DNA of 59,564 bases from Chitinophagales bacterium (lineage in GTDB: Bacteria > Bacteroidota > Bacteroidia > Chitinophagales > Chitinophagaceae), in contig JAIXLB010000064.1 of NCBI GenBank assembly GCA_026931905.1, positions 1 to 59,564 of the forward strand, given 5' to 3'. Position numbers and translations under genes: made by a program. Below the pieces are notes generated by a model. The model saw only the letters and a list, made by a program, of their open reading frames with translations. It made no database searches and was not told where the DNA came from. Shown in pieces: positions 19,467-27,694 of this stretch (within the stretch, counting starts at the first letter, position 1; each line of letters starts with the position of its first letter).

Positions 19467-20486
19467 ATGAATAAAATTTTAGTTACTGGAGGCTGTGGCT
19501 ATATTGGTTCTCATACCATTGTAGATTTATTAGAAAATGGATTTGATGTAATTTCTATTGACGATTTTTCTCGTTCTACTGATATAGCTTTAGCTGGCAT
19601 TGAAAAAATTACTGGGAAAAAAATAAAAAACTATGCAGTAGATTTAAAAAATTTTGATGCCATACATACTGTATTTCAAGAAAATAAAAATATTTCTGGC
19701 ATAATACATTTTGCTGCTTATAAAGCTGTTGGCGAAAGTGTAGAACAACCTTTGAATTACTATGAAAACAATTTATTTGGTTTAATTAATTTATTAAAAT
19801 GTGTAGAAGAATTTAAAATACCTCATTTTGTTTTTTCTTCTTCATGCACAGTATATGGCAACCCTGACGCAATTCCAGTTACTGAAAACTCTCCTATAAA
19901 AGAGGCTGAAAGCCCTTATGGTGCTACAAAACAAATGGGTGAAAGAATTATAAAAGATTTTAGTTTTATTGTAAATACTTCTTGTATTTTATTAAGATAT
20001 TTTAACCCTGTAGGAGCACATCCTACTACATATATTGGCGAATTACCTTTAGGAAAACCCATGAATTTAGTACCTGTTATTACACAAACTGCTATTGGTA
20101 AAATACCTAAAATGTATGTGCATGGCAATGATTATGATACAAGAGATGGCTCTTGCATAAGAGACTATATACACGTTTGTGATATTGCACATGCACACAC
20201 ATTGGGCTTACAATATTTAATTGAAAAGAAAAACCAAACTCGCTGCGATGTATTTAATTTAGGAACAGGCAATGGTGTTACAGTTTTAGAGGCTATAAAT
20301 ACTTTTGAAAAAATTAGTGGCGTAGCACTAAATTATGAAATAGGACCAAGACGAGCTGGCGATGTAGTAGCTATTTATGCCAACAATGAATTAGCTGTAA
20401 AAAAATTAAACTGGGAAATTAAATACAATTTAGAAGCTATGATGAAAACCGCTTGGGATTGGGAACTTAAACTTAAAAACGAATAG
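19467..20486 (+). CDS. galE: UDP-glucose 4-epimerase
   Basis: NAD-dependent interconversion of UDP-glucose and UDP-galactose, feeding surface polysaccharide synthesis and galactose use. Extended SDR fold: dinucleotide motif TGGCGYIGSHT (7-17), DDFSRS (32-37), the catalytic serine region SSSCTVYG (124-131), and the YxxxK pair Y151/K155 in YGATKQ. The C-terminal block RAGDVVAIYAN is also typical. Length 339 is standard. It is transcribed alone, without other gal genes. Confidence 0.95.
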   Translation: MNKILVTGGCGYIGSHTIVDLLENGFDVISIDDFSRSTDIALAGIEKITGKKIKNYAVDLKNFDAIHTVFQENKNISGIIHFAAYKAVGESVEQPLNYYENNLFGLINLLKCVEEFKIPHFVFSSSCTVYGNPDAIPVTENSPIKEAESPYGATKQMGERIIKDFSFIVNTSCILLRYFNPVGAHPTTYIGELPLGKPMNLVPVITQTAIGKIPKMYVHGNDYDTRDGSCIRDYIHVCDIAHAHTLGLQYLIEKKNQTRCDVFNLGTGNGVTVLEAINTFEKISGVALNYEIGPRRAGDVVAIYANNELAVKKLNWEIKYNLEAMMKTAWDWELKLKNE

Positions 20487-20557
20487 GTATAAAATAGATT
20501 TTTTTTAGCTTGCAACCTTTAAAAACCTTTTTTCGTCTATTGTTAAAATCCCTTAGC

Positions 20558-20659
20558 ATGAAAAAAGATATTGTAAAATCCAATGATACTTCTGAAATAG
20601 CTTTTGTAATAATTGGTGTAGTATTATTAACTGTTACCTCTTTTTTTATACACCTATAA
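20558..20659 (+). CDS. Possible 33-residue single-helix membrane peptide
   Basis: Short open frame starting with ATG: a charged start MKKDIVKSNDTSE, then one strongly hydrophobic stretch IAFVIIGVVLLTVTSFFI, ending in HL and a TAA stop. The pattern of a soluble tail plus one transmembrane helix is like that of many small membrane proteins. It sits 71 bases after galE and 150 before the HerA-like gene on the same strand. No Shine-Dalgarno is expected in this phylum, so the start cannot be confirmed. Real translation is uncertain. Confidence 0.35.
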   Translation: MKKDIVKSNDTSEIAFVIIGVVLLTVTSFFIHL

Positions 20660-20809
20660 AATACTCTTTCTACTCACTTATATTATCAAGTAATAAGCAA
20701 CTATTAAAAGCCTATTATGCGTTTAAAAATTTGTAAATCAATTTTATAAATTTTATACTGTTTCTTTTCATTCATAAAAAAACTTTACCTTTCGTTTTTA
20801 AATTTTTTT

Positions 20810-22378
20810 ATGGCTACAACAGAACAGTTTATTGAAACTATTAACCAAGGCTATTCTTTCAAAGGCGAACATGTAAAAATAGGTGTTGGCATGTTAAATG
20901 GTCAAGCAGTTAGTGATGCTGCTGTGTATTTGCCCTTTAAAACCATGAACAGGCATGGTTTAATTGCAGGTGCTACAGGTACAGGAAAAACCAAAACATT
21001 GCAAATGCTTACAGAGTGTTTAAGCGATAACAGCATACCCTCTTTAGTGATGGATATTAAGGGCGATTTTAGTGGCATTGCACAAGCAGGTAGTATAAAT
21101 AATAAAATTACAGAACGCTATGCTTTACTAAAAGAAACTTACAACCCTACTGCTTTTCCTGTTGAATTTCTTACATTGAGCGATGAAAAAGGTGTAAGAC
21201 TAAGAGCTACTGTATCAGAATTTGGACCAATATTATTAAGTAAAATTTTAGGTTTAAATGATATTCAAGGTGGTTTACTTGCTATACTTTTCAAATATTG
21301 CGATGATAATAAATTACCCTTATTAGATTTAAAAGATTTAATAAAAATATTACAATATGCAGGCGATGAAGGCAAAGAAGAATTAGAAAAAAGTTATGGA
21401 AAAATTTCTACCACAAGCACAGGAACAATACTTAGAAAAGTAATAGAACTTCAACAACAGGGAGCAGATTTATTTTTTGGAGAAAAAAGTTTTGAAGTAG
21501 ATGATTTAATGCGTATCAATAACGAAGGCAAAGGAATAGTAAATATTTTGAGAGTTACAGATATGCAAAACAGACCCAAACTTTTCTCAACTTTTATGTT
21601 GCAACTGTTAGCAGAATTGTATGCAACAAGTCCCGAAGAAGGAGATTTAGATAAACCAAAACTTGTTTTATTTATAGATGAAGCCCATTTGCTTTTTCAA
21701 GAAGCAAGTAGTGCATTAATGCAACAAATAGAAACTGTAATAAAATTAATAAGAAGTAAAGGCATTGGTATATTTTTTTGTACTCAAAACCCACAGGATA
21801 TACCAGCAAGTGTACTTGCACAATTGGGTTTAAAAGTTCAACATGCTTTAAGGGCTTTTACTGCTGCTGATAGAAAAGTTATTAAAACTGCTGCTGAAAA
21901 TTTTCCTGAAACTACCTTTTATAAAACCGATGAATTGCTTACGCAATTAGGCATTGGCGAAGCTTTTGTAACACTACTCAACGAAAAAGGTATTCCTACT
22001 CCATTAGTACATACTTTACTTTGCTCACCACGAAGCAGAATGGATGTTTTAACAGAAGTAGAAATAAATAATTTAATTGCTCAAAGTAAATTAGTAACTA
22101 AATACAACGAAACAGTAGATAATTACAGTGCCTATGAAATTTTAACAGAAAAATTAAATCATGCTGCTGAAAGAGAGAAAGAAAGAATTGAACAAGAACA
22201 AAAACAAAAAGAACAAGAAAATACAAATACCAATAAAGAAAAAAAAGAACCTGGCTTTTTTGATAACCCTACTGTAAAACAAATTGGCAGAACTGCAGCA
22301 AATGTAATAACAAGAAGCCTTTTAGGCGTTTTAGGTATAAGTAGTTATACAAAAAAGAAAAGAAAAAGTTTATGGTAA
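20810..22378 (+). CDS. HerA-like ATPase of the DUF853 (YjgR) family
   Basis: Cytosolic P-loop NTPase related to HerA/FtsK translocases, of the DUF853 group. Walker A is GATGTGKT (54-61), after an N-terminal HAS-barrel-like segment that includes NRHGLIAG. Walker B is LVLFIDEAHLLF (about 281-292). A sensor-like FFCTQNPQDIP and an arginine-containing RAFTAADRKVIK follow. Residues about 440-480 are a Glu/Lys/Gln-rich coiled stretch, and the tail is basic (KKKRKSLW). The cellular role of DUF853 proteins is not settled; no NurA or defence gene adjoins it, so I read it as housekeeping. A near-match box TACCTTTC is at 20786-20793. Confidence 0.88.
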   Translation: MATTEQFIETINQGYSFKGEHVKIGVGMLNGQAVSDAAVYLPFKTMNRHGLIAGATGTGKTKTLQMLTECLSDNSIPSLVMDIKGDFSGIAQAGSINNKITERYALLKETYNPTAFPVEFLTLSDEKGVRLRATVSEFGPILLSKILGLNDIQGGLLAILFKYCDDNKLPLLDLKDLIKILQYAGDEGKEELEKSYGKISTTSTGTILRKVIELQQQGADLFFGEKSFEVDDLMRINNEGKGIVNILRVTDMQNRPKLFSTFMLQLLAELYATSPEEGDLDKPKLVLFIDEAHLLFQEASSALMQQIETVIKLIRSKGIGIFFCTQNPQDIPASVLAQLGLKVQHALRAFTAADRKVIKTAAENFPETTFYKTDELLTQLGIGEAFVTLLNEKGIPTPLVHTLLCSPRSRMDVLTEVEINNLIAQSKLVTKYNETVDNYSAYEILTEKLNHAAEREKERIEQEQKQKEQENTNTNKEKKEPGFFDNPTVKQIGRTAANVITRSLLGVLGISSYTKKKRKSLW

Positions 22379-22508
22379 TTTATAAAATATTCTTTGGTTT
22401 TTTTGTGGCACTATTTTAGTTATTAATGTTAGAAATTTTTTAAAAAACAAACACAGGTATATCTAATTAATTTAAAAGTTAGATATTCATTCTCTAAAAA
22501 ATATTATA

Positions 22509-23234
22509 ATGAAAAAAATTATTGGAATATTATTATTATCATTCATTGTTAGTGTATCGAATGCTCAAATTTTAAAAGAGGTATATAAAAAAGTTACTGG
22601 TGGTGGAGATAAAAATTCTACAAATGGATTAAGTACTGAAGAGGTTGTAAGTGGCTTGAAAGAGGCACTAACACTTGGTGCAGAAAAAAGTGCATCGCAG
22701 CTTTCCAATATGGATGGCTTTTTTAAAAATGCTGCAATAAAAATATTATTACCCGACGAAGCCAAAAAGGTTGTAGAAACTGTTAGTCGTGTTCCTGGTG
22801 GTCAAAAATTAGTAGATGATGCAATTTTATCTATGAATCGTGCTGCTGAAGATGCTGCCAAAAGTGCTGCACCCATTTTTGTAAATGCTATTAAGAACAT
22901 GAGTTTTGCAGATGCTTGGAATATTTTGCGTGGTGGCGATTCAGCAGCTACAAAATATTTAAGAGAGCAAACAACAAAACCTTTAACAGAAGCATTTAAA
23001 CCTGTAATTGAAAAATCGTTAGAAAAAGTAAATGCAACTCAACACTGGAATACTGTTTTTTCTACCTACAACAAATTTTCTTTCAAAAAAATAAACCCCG
23101 ATTTATCTGGCTATGTTACAGATAAAGCCTTAGAAGGAATTTTTTATCAATTAGCATTGGAAGAACAAAAAATAAGAAAAGATCCCGTTGCTCAAACAAC
23201 CAACTTACTTAAAAAAGTTTTTGGTGTTAATTAA
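22509..23234 (+). CDS. DUF4197 domain secreted protein
   Basis: Exported helical protein of the DUF4197 family; function unknown. Signal peptide 1-20 (MKKIIGILLLSFIVSVSNAQ). The mature part has the family pattern: LSTEEVVSGLKEALTLGAEKS at about 41-61, then IKILLPDEAKKV and a middle helix bundle with FADAWNILRGGDSAATKYLREQT. It ends in a segment with DPVAQTTNLLKKVFG. Length 241 is typical. It lies 130 bases after the HerA-like gene on the same strand and ends in a very strong terminator, so it may share transcripts with that gene. Confidence 0.88.
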   Translation: MKKIIGILLLSFIVSVSNAQILKEVYKKVTGGGDKNSTNGLSTEEVVSGLKEALTLGAEKSASQLSNMDGFFKNAAIKILLPDEAKKVVETVSRVPGGQKLVDDAILSMNRAAEDAAKSAAPIFVNAIKNMSFADAWNILRGGDSAATKYLREQTTKPLTEAFKPVIEKSLEKVNATQHWNTVFSTYNKFSFKKINPDLSGYVTDKALEGIFYQLALEEQKIRKDPVAQTTNLLKKVFGVN

Positions 23235-23275
23235 AAAAAGAGGCTGTCTCAAAGTTAGAGACAGCCTCTTTTTTT
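23233..23275. terminator. Strong bidirectional terminator
   Basis: Perfect 18-base stem (23233-23250 / 23258-23275) with core GAGGCTGTCTC / GAGACAGCCTC, A and T runs outside, and loop aaagtta. It overlaps the DUF4197 stop codon and serves the convergent sucD as well. Confidence 0.92.
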
Positions 23276-23303
23276 ATCTGAAAAAATTATACAATAAAAG
23301 AAA

Positions 23304-24182
23304 TTATTTGAACTTTGCTAATTCGGCAGCCATTGTTTTACCAATATCTGCAGGGCTTGCAACAACAGCAATACCACACTCAGCCATAATTTTCATTTTA
23401 GCAGCAGCAGTATCTTCTGCTCCACCAACAATAGCACCTGCATGACCCATTCTTCTTCCTGGAGGTGCTGTTTGCCCAGCAATAAATCCTACAACAGGTT
23501 TTGTTTTGTTGTCTTTTATCCAACGAGCAGCTTCGGCTTCCATGCTTCCTCCAATTTCTCCTATCATAATTATACCATCTGTTTCAGGATCGTCCATTAA
23601 AAGTTTTACAGCTTCTAAAGTAGGTGTGCCAATAATGGGGTCTCCACCAATACCAATTGCTGTTGAAACGCCTAAGCCAGCTTTTACAGCTTGGTCGGCA
23701 GCTTCATAAGTTAATGTTCCTGATTTTGATACAATACCAATTCTACCTTTCTTAAAAATAAAACCAGGCATAATACCCACTTTTGCTTCTTCTGCAGTAA
23801 TAACTCCAGGGCAATTTGGTCCTATTAATCTGGTTGTTTTTCCTTGTAAAAAATTTTTCACTTTAACCATATCCTGAACAGGAATACCTTCTGTAATACA
23901 TACAACCAAAGCAATACCTGCATCAGCAGCTTCCATAATAGCATCAGCAGCAAAAGCAGGTGGCACAAAAATGATACTTACATTTGCTCCAGTTGTTTTT
24001 ACAGCATCAGAAACTGTATTAAAAACAGGTTTATCCAAATGTGTTGTACCTCCTTTATTGGGCGTAACTCCTCCTACTACATTAGTGCCATATTCAATCA
24101 TTTGTGTAGCATGAAATGTACCTTCTGTTCCTGTAAAACCCTGAACAATAATTTTAGAATTTTTATTTACTAATACTGCCAT
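23304..24182 (-). CDS. sucD: Succinyl-CoA synthetase (ADP-forming) alpha subunit
   Basis: TCA-cycle enzyme subunit that carries the phosphohistidine and binds CoA. CoA-binding N-terminal domain with [16 protein letters not shown] (13-28); the conserved GPNCPGVI at 121-128; the phosphohistidine H247 in [12 protein letters not shown], matching H246 of E. coli. Start placed at the ATG at 24182 (292 residues, normal length); the 20 upstream residues are open but do not fit, and a promoter box lies in them. The beta subunit sucC is not adjacent, which is common in this phylum. Confidence 0.96.
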   Translation of the reverse strand: MAVLVNKNSKIIVQGFTGTEGTFHATQMIEYGTNVVGGVTPNKGGTTHLDKPVFNTVSDAVKTTGANVSIIFVPPAFAADAIMEAADAGIALVVCITEGIPVQDMVKVKNFLQGKTTRLIGPNCPGVITAEEAKVGIMPGFIFKKGRIGIVSKSGTLTYEAADQAVKAGLGVSTAIGIGGDPIIGTPTLEAVKLLMDDPETDGIIMIGEIGGSMEAEAARWIKDNKTKPVVGFIAGQTAPPGRRMGHAGAIVGGAEDTAAAKMKIMAECGIAVVASPADIGKTMAAELAKFK

Positions 24183-24201
24183 TTTGTATTTTTTTGTGGA
24201 G

Positions 24202-24209
24202 CAAAAATA
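24202..24209 (-). promoter_or_regulatory. -7 box of sucD
   Basis: Perfect TAnnTTTG match (TATTTTTG on the minus strand), 19 bases before the sucD ATG. No TTTG at the -33 distance. Supports the shorter start. Confidence 0.5.
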
Positions 24210-24330
24210 AGGGTTATTAATAGAGAAATACATGAAAAACATCAGTTATTTACAGTTTTAATTGTGTATTTGAAACACAATAAAGAATGTTTTAACTCAT
24301 GAAGCTAAAAAAACTGCTGTATGAAAAATA

Positions 24331-27300
24331 TTACTCAATTAACACAAACGCCCCCCACTTGCTTACAGCATATTTTTTACTCATTATTTGTTGTGTTTGC
24401 TTAAGTGCTAACTCTTCCGTCATTTTTTTATTTAATAAAAAATCGTAAAACAATCCCATAAATTCAGCAGTTTCATTATCTGGAATTTTCCATAGTGTAA
24501 TCAGCATTTTTTGTGCACCTGCCAGCTTTATAGCTCTTTGTAAACCCATAACGCCCAAATTGCTTTTTATATCGCCCAAAGCACTTTCACAAGCACTCAA
24601 GACTATTAATTGACAATCGCTTAGATTGGTAGCTGCTATTTCGTAGCCAGATAAATAACCATTTTTATCGGGAATATGTTTTGCAATACAATTAGCATTA
24701 GACACAACAATACCAGAACGAAGCAAGGGCAACTTCTTAATATTTACACCAATAAAATTGGTGGAGAAATAGGTATCTACTTCGCTTGAATCAAAATAAA
24801 AACCATGAGAAGCAATATGTATAATTTGGCTTTTATTATAGTAACTCAACGTAGAATCTGCAAACCCATTACCCGTTATAACAGTAGTTGTTATGGCTTT
24901 TGAGCGATTAATGGCACTTAGTGTATTAACTTCTGTTAAACTACCTGGCAAGTAATTCCAGCTATACATATTTTTTAATAAACTTTTATTTGAGTCGCAG
25001 TTTGCACTAGTATATGCTAACCCACCAACCAATAACCATTGTAAACTATCTGGTAAGGTTTTCTTGTTTAATAAATTACTTACTGCAGATAATTGCTTAA
25101 GCTGTACTTGCTGAAATAAATAACTATTGTTATAGTTTAAAGCTGCAAAAGAAATTCTATTTAAGTATCCATCTGGAATAAAAATAAACTTGCCATTGGG
25201 TTGTATATAGCGTTGAATAGAATCTAAAATAAGCTTCGCCAATTTATCTACCTTACTTAATGGTTGATTATCTTTAGTAGCTGTACTATCTTTTTTATTT
25301 TTAATGGTTACACTTCTTTGCTGCTTTACTTGTAAAGCATATAGCTGTGCCGAACTACTTTTGTTTTGCAAAACAGCAATAATTTCCTTTTCTGCAAATA
25401 ATTTAACAGCATTAAATGCCACATCTTGCTTCTGCAAAACCCATGCACCATAAAACACAGTATCTTTTCTACACACATTATTAAACCTCACAAACTCTAC
25501 GTAACAATCTTTACTACCCAAAGAAGCATTTATTTCATTTTCGGTAATAAAAAAAGATTGCTGCACTTCGTTGACTTCTAAAAAAGAAAAATAACTTTCT
25601 AATACATTATCTTTTATCAAGTCTATTTTGTTTCGTTCATGTACAGAACTACCCACCAAAGCAATTTCATTTTCTAACTTGGTAGCTCTTCTTTTTAAGA
25701 TCAAATTTGTTTCAACTAAGTCTTTATATGGCGTATTAGCAGTGGCTTTTTGCAATGTAGCATCGCTGCTTAGTAAACAATTTTTTAAGGCAATAGATTG
25801 TTCGGCAATTTGCTTTTGTAGATGAGGAAATTTTTTTAAATATCCTTCAAAAACCAAACTATGGTACAAATTAAAATAGGGCAACAATTTGTTTTCATAA
25901 AAAATAATTCGTTGGTCTGGAGATAAAGATGCAATGTTTTGTTGTAATTGATGACGAGTGTAGTTGAGTACTTCTTGCAAACTATTTTCTTTAAAAAACT
26001 GTTCTTTATTTTTTGTATTTGCCAAAATATTGATGGCTACAATATTGTAGTAATACTCCATATCAAATAAAGAAGAATAATCTACATATTTCAATGCATC
26101 GTCAGAAACTACAACTGCCATTTGCCATTTTGTTTTAGCAACTAACATTTTAGCTACATTGAATAAAAACAAAGGCTCGTACTTGTTAGATGGATATTTA
26201 CTTGTATCGGTTTCATAAATCATTTCAAAATAGTATAACATACTATCTATAGCTTGTTGCCTTCTGTTAGAATGAAATAAACCATCTATTTCATAGGTTC
26301 TTGCTAACACATAATTACCCCACCAAAACTCATAACGCTTATCATTTCTTACAGGTGGTTTGGGATAATAATCTTTTGCAACTTGTATTGATAAATCAGC
26401 TATATCATACTCATTGGTTGCATAATAGCTTTTTGCAGTTTTTAGGTAATAGTTAAAATCAAAACTTACTTTTCTTTGCAAACTATCTTTCCAATTGGGT
26501 ACAGTTTCTAATTTAGTTTTTACCAATCTTAATGTTGCCAAAGACCGTTCATATTCTCCAATAGAATAGTAGGTATCTGCCAATAAAAAACTTGCATCAA
26601 CTGTATTTTGAAGAAACACTAATGACATGGTGTTATTCCATTTTTTTAAGCTATCTATTTCTGGAAGCAAAGCCTCTTTTACATATTGATTTAAGTAAAT
26701 AGATGCATTGCCTACTTTATTAAAAAACTTGGCAAACTCGGCATATGATTGCAGCAAAGCATGATACACCAAAAAGTAAGACTCTCTATTACTCTTATTA
26801 TAATTGGGCGAATTTGGTAAATTATTTTTTACCATAGGCTTAAACAACCAATTGTTACAATTGTAACTCCATTTTTTATAGTTGTTGTATAAATTATTAG
26901 CAGTAGTTGAATCTTTATTAACCTTCCATTCTTTGTATTGATGCCCTAATGTAATAGCTTTGTAGGCCATGTAACAAAGTTGATCAACAGGAGCCGATTT
27001 GTCATTGATAGTTGGGTAATACAACGCATCGTATTGTACCAAATTATTTGCAATTTTTGTATCGCCATTATAATACTTAAACCAAGCATACAATGTTAAT
27101 CGGTAATCTCCTTCAGTTGTTTTATATGTATAACCAGTTGCTTCTTTCCATAATTTGTTTAAGCTGGCAAGTAAAGAAAGTTGATGAATATCATCGAAAC
27201 TAAGCCCTATATTCAACACATCTAAACTAAATGAATCTAAAAATATTTGTTCATTTCCTTTAATAGCTAGTTCTGCTTGTAATAAATAATTATTTCCTTT

Positions 27301-27597
27301 TTCAGCAAAAGCTTTTGGCAATTTAGTTGAAGAGAATTGATACCATGCTTGCCATAACCTTACAGAAGCAATAAATAGTTTATACGCTTGCTCGTTGGCA
27401 TTACAAATACTATCAAGCTTTTGAACTTGAACAGCTGCTTGTAAAGTATCAGTTGCTAATAAATTTTCTGCCTCTTTAAATATTTGCATCACTGCTTTTG
27501 TATTGGCAGGAAACAAATTTTTATGTTGAGCAGAAGTGTTATTACATACAGCAACTAATAAAAGAAAAAAAAGAATTTTTAAACAGGATTGCATCAT
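24331..27597 (-). CDS. Exported TPR-CHAT protein (caspase-like peptidase)
   Basis: Large exported protein with a signal peptide (1-23, ending NTSAQ), a long helical region from about 30 to 620 that reads as tetratricopeptide-like repeats (e.g. YSIGEYERSLATLRLVKTK), a linker, and a C-terminal CHAT domain from about 750 to 1088. The caspase-type dyad is intact: H931 in HIASHGFYF and C1003 in VLSACESALG. The domain end LITLWKIPDNETAEFM is typical. CHAT proteins are clan CD proteases; cytoplasmic relatives act in gasdermin and CRISPR-linked defence, but secreted TPR-CHAT proteins of Bacteroidota have no known target. Divergent from a secreted dipeptidyl-peptidase gene, 97 bases apart. Confidence 0.9.
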   Translation of the reverse strand: MMQSCLKILFFLLLVAVCNNTSAQHKNLFPANTKAVMQIFKEAENLLATDTLQAAVQVQKLDSICNANEQAYKLFIASVRLWQAWYQFSSTKLPKAFAEKGNNYLLQAELAIKGNEQIFLDSFSLDVLNIGLSFDDIHQLSLLASLNKLWKEATGYTYKTTEGDYRLTLYAWFKYYNGDTKIANNLVQYDALYYPTINDKSAPVDQLCYMAYKAITLGHQYKEWKVNKDSTTANNLYNNYKKWSYNCNNWLFKPMVKNNLPNSPNYNKSNRESYFLVYHALLQSYAEFAKFFNKVGNASIYLNQYVKEALLPEIDSLKKWNNTMSLVFLQNTVDASFLLADTYYSIGEYERSLATLRLVKTKLETVPNWKDSLQRKVSFDFNYYLKTAKSYYATNEYDIADLSIQVAKDYYPKPPVRNDKRYEFWWGNYVLARTYEIDGLFHSNRRQQAIDSMLYYFEMIYETDTSKYPSNKYEPLFLFNVAKMLVAKTKWQMAVVVSDDALKYVDYSSLFDMEYYYNIVAINILANTKNKEQFFKENSLQEVLNYTRHQLQQNIASLSPDQRIIFYENKLLPYFNLYHSLVFEGYLKKFPHLQKQIAEQSIALKNCLLSSDATLQKATANTPYKDLVETNLILKRRATKLENEIALVGSSVHERNKIDLIKDNVLESYFSFLEVNEVQQSFFITENEINASLGSKDCYVEFVRFNNVCRKDTVFYGAWVLQKQDVAFNAVKLFAEKEIIAVLQNKSSSAQLYALQVKQQRSVTIKNKKDSTATKDNQPLSKVDKLAKLILDSIQRYIQPNGKFIFIPDGYLNRISFAALNYNNSYLFQQVQLKQLSAVSNLLNKKTLPDSLQWLLVGGLAYTSANCDSNKSLLKNMYSWNYLPGSLTEVNTLSAINRSKAITTTVITGNGFADSTLSYYNKSQIIHIASHGFYFDSSEVDTYFSTNFIGVNIKKLPLLRSGIVVSNANCIAKHIPDKNGYLSGYEIAATNLSDCQLIVLSACESALGDIKSNLGVMGLQRAIKLAGAQKMLITLWKIPDNETAEFMGLFYDFLLNKKMTEELALKQTQQIMSKKYAVSKWGAFVLIE

Positions 27598-27694
27598 TTA
27601 ATAAATAAATTTTGCTTAAAAATACCCAAATCTTTTATGAATGGTTATTAACTTAATTATTTTAAATTTATTTTCACTTCTTAAAATAAATGGT

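Noticed and set aside
20810..23234. HerA-like ATPase plus DUF4197 gene as a defence system
   Set aside because: The ATPase is of the DUF853 housekeeping type, no nuclease (NurA, Sir2 or similar) is next to it, and the DUF4197 protein is secreted, so a joint cytoplasmic role is unlikely.
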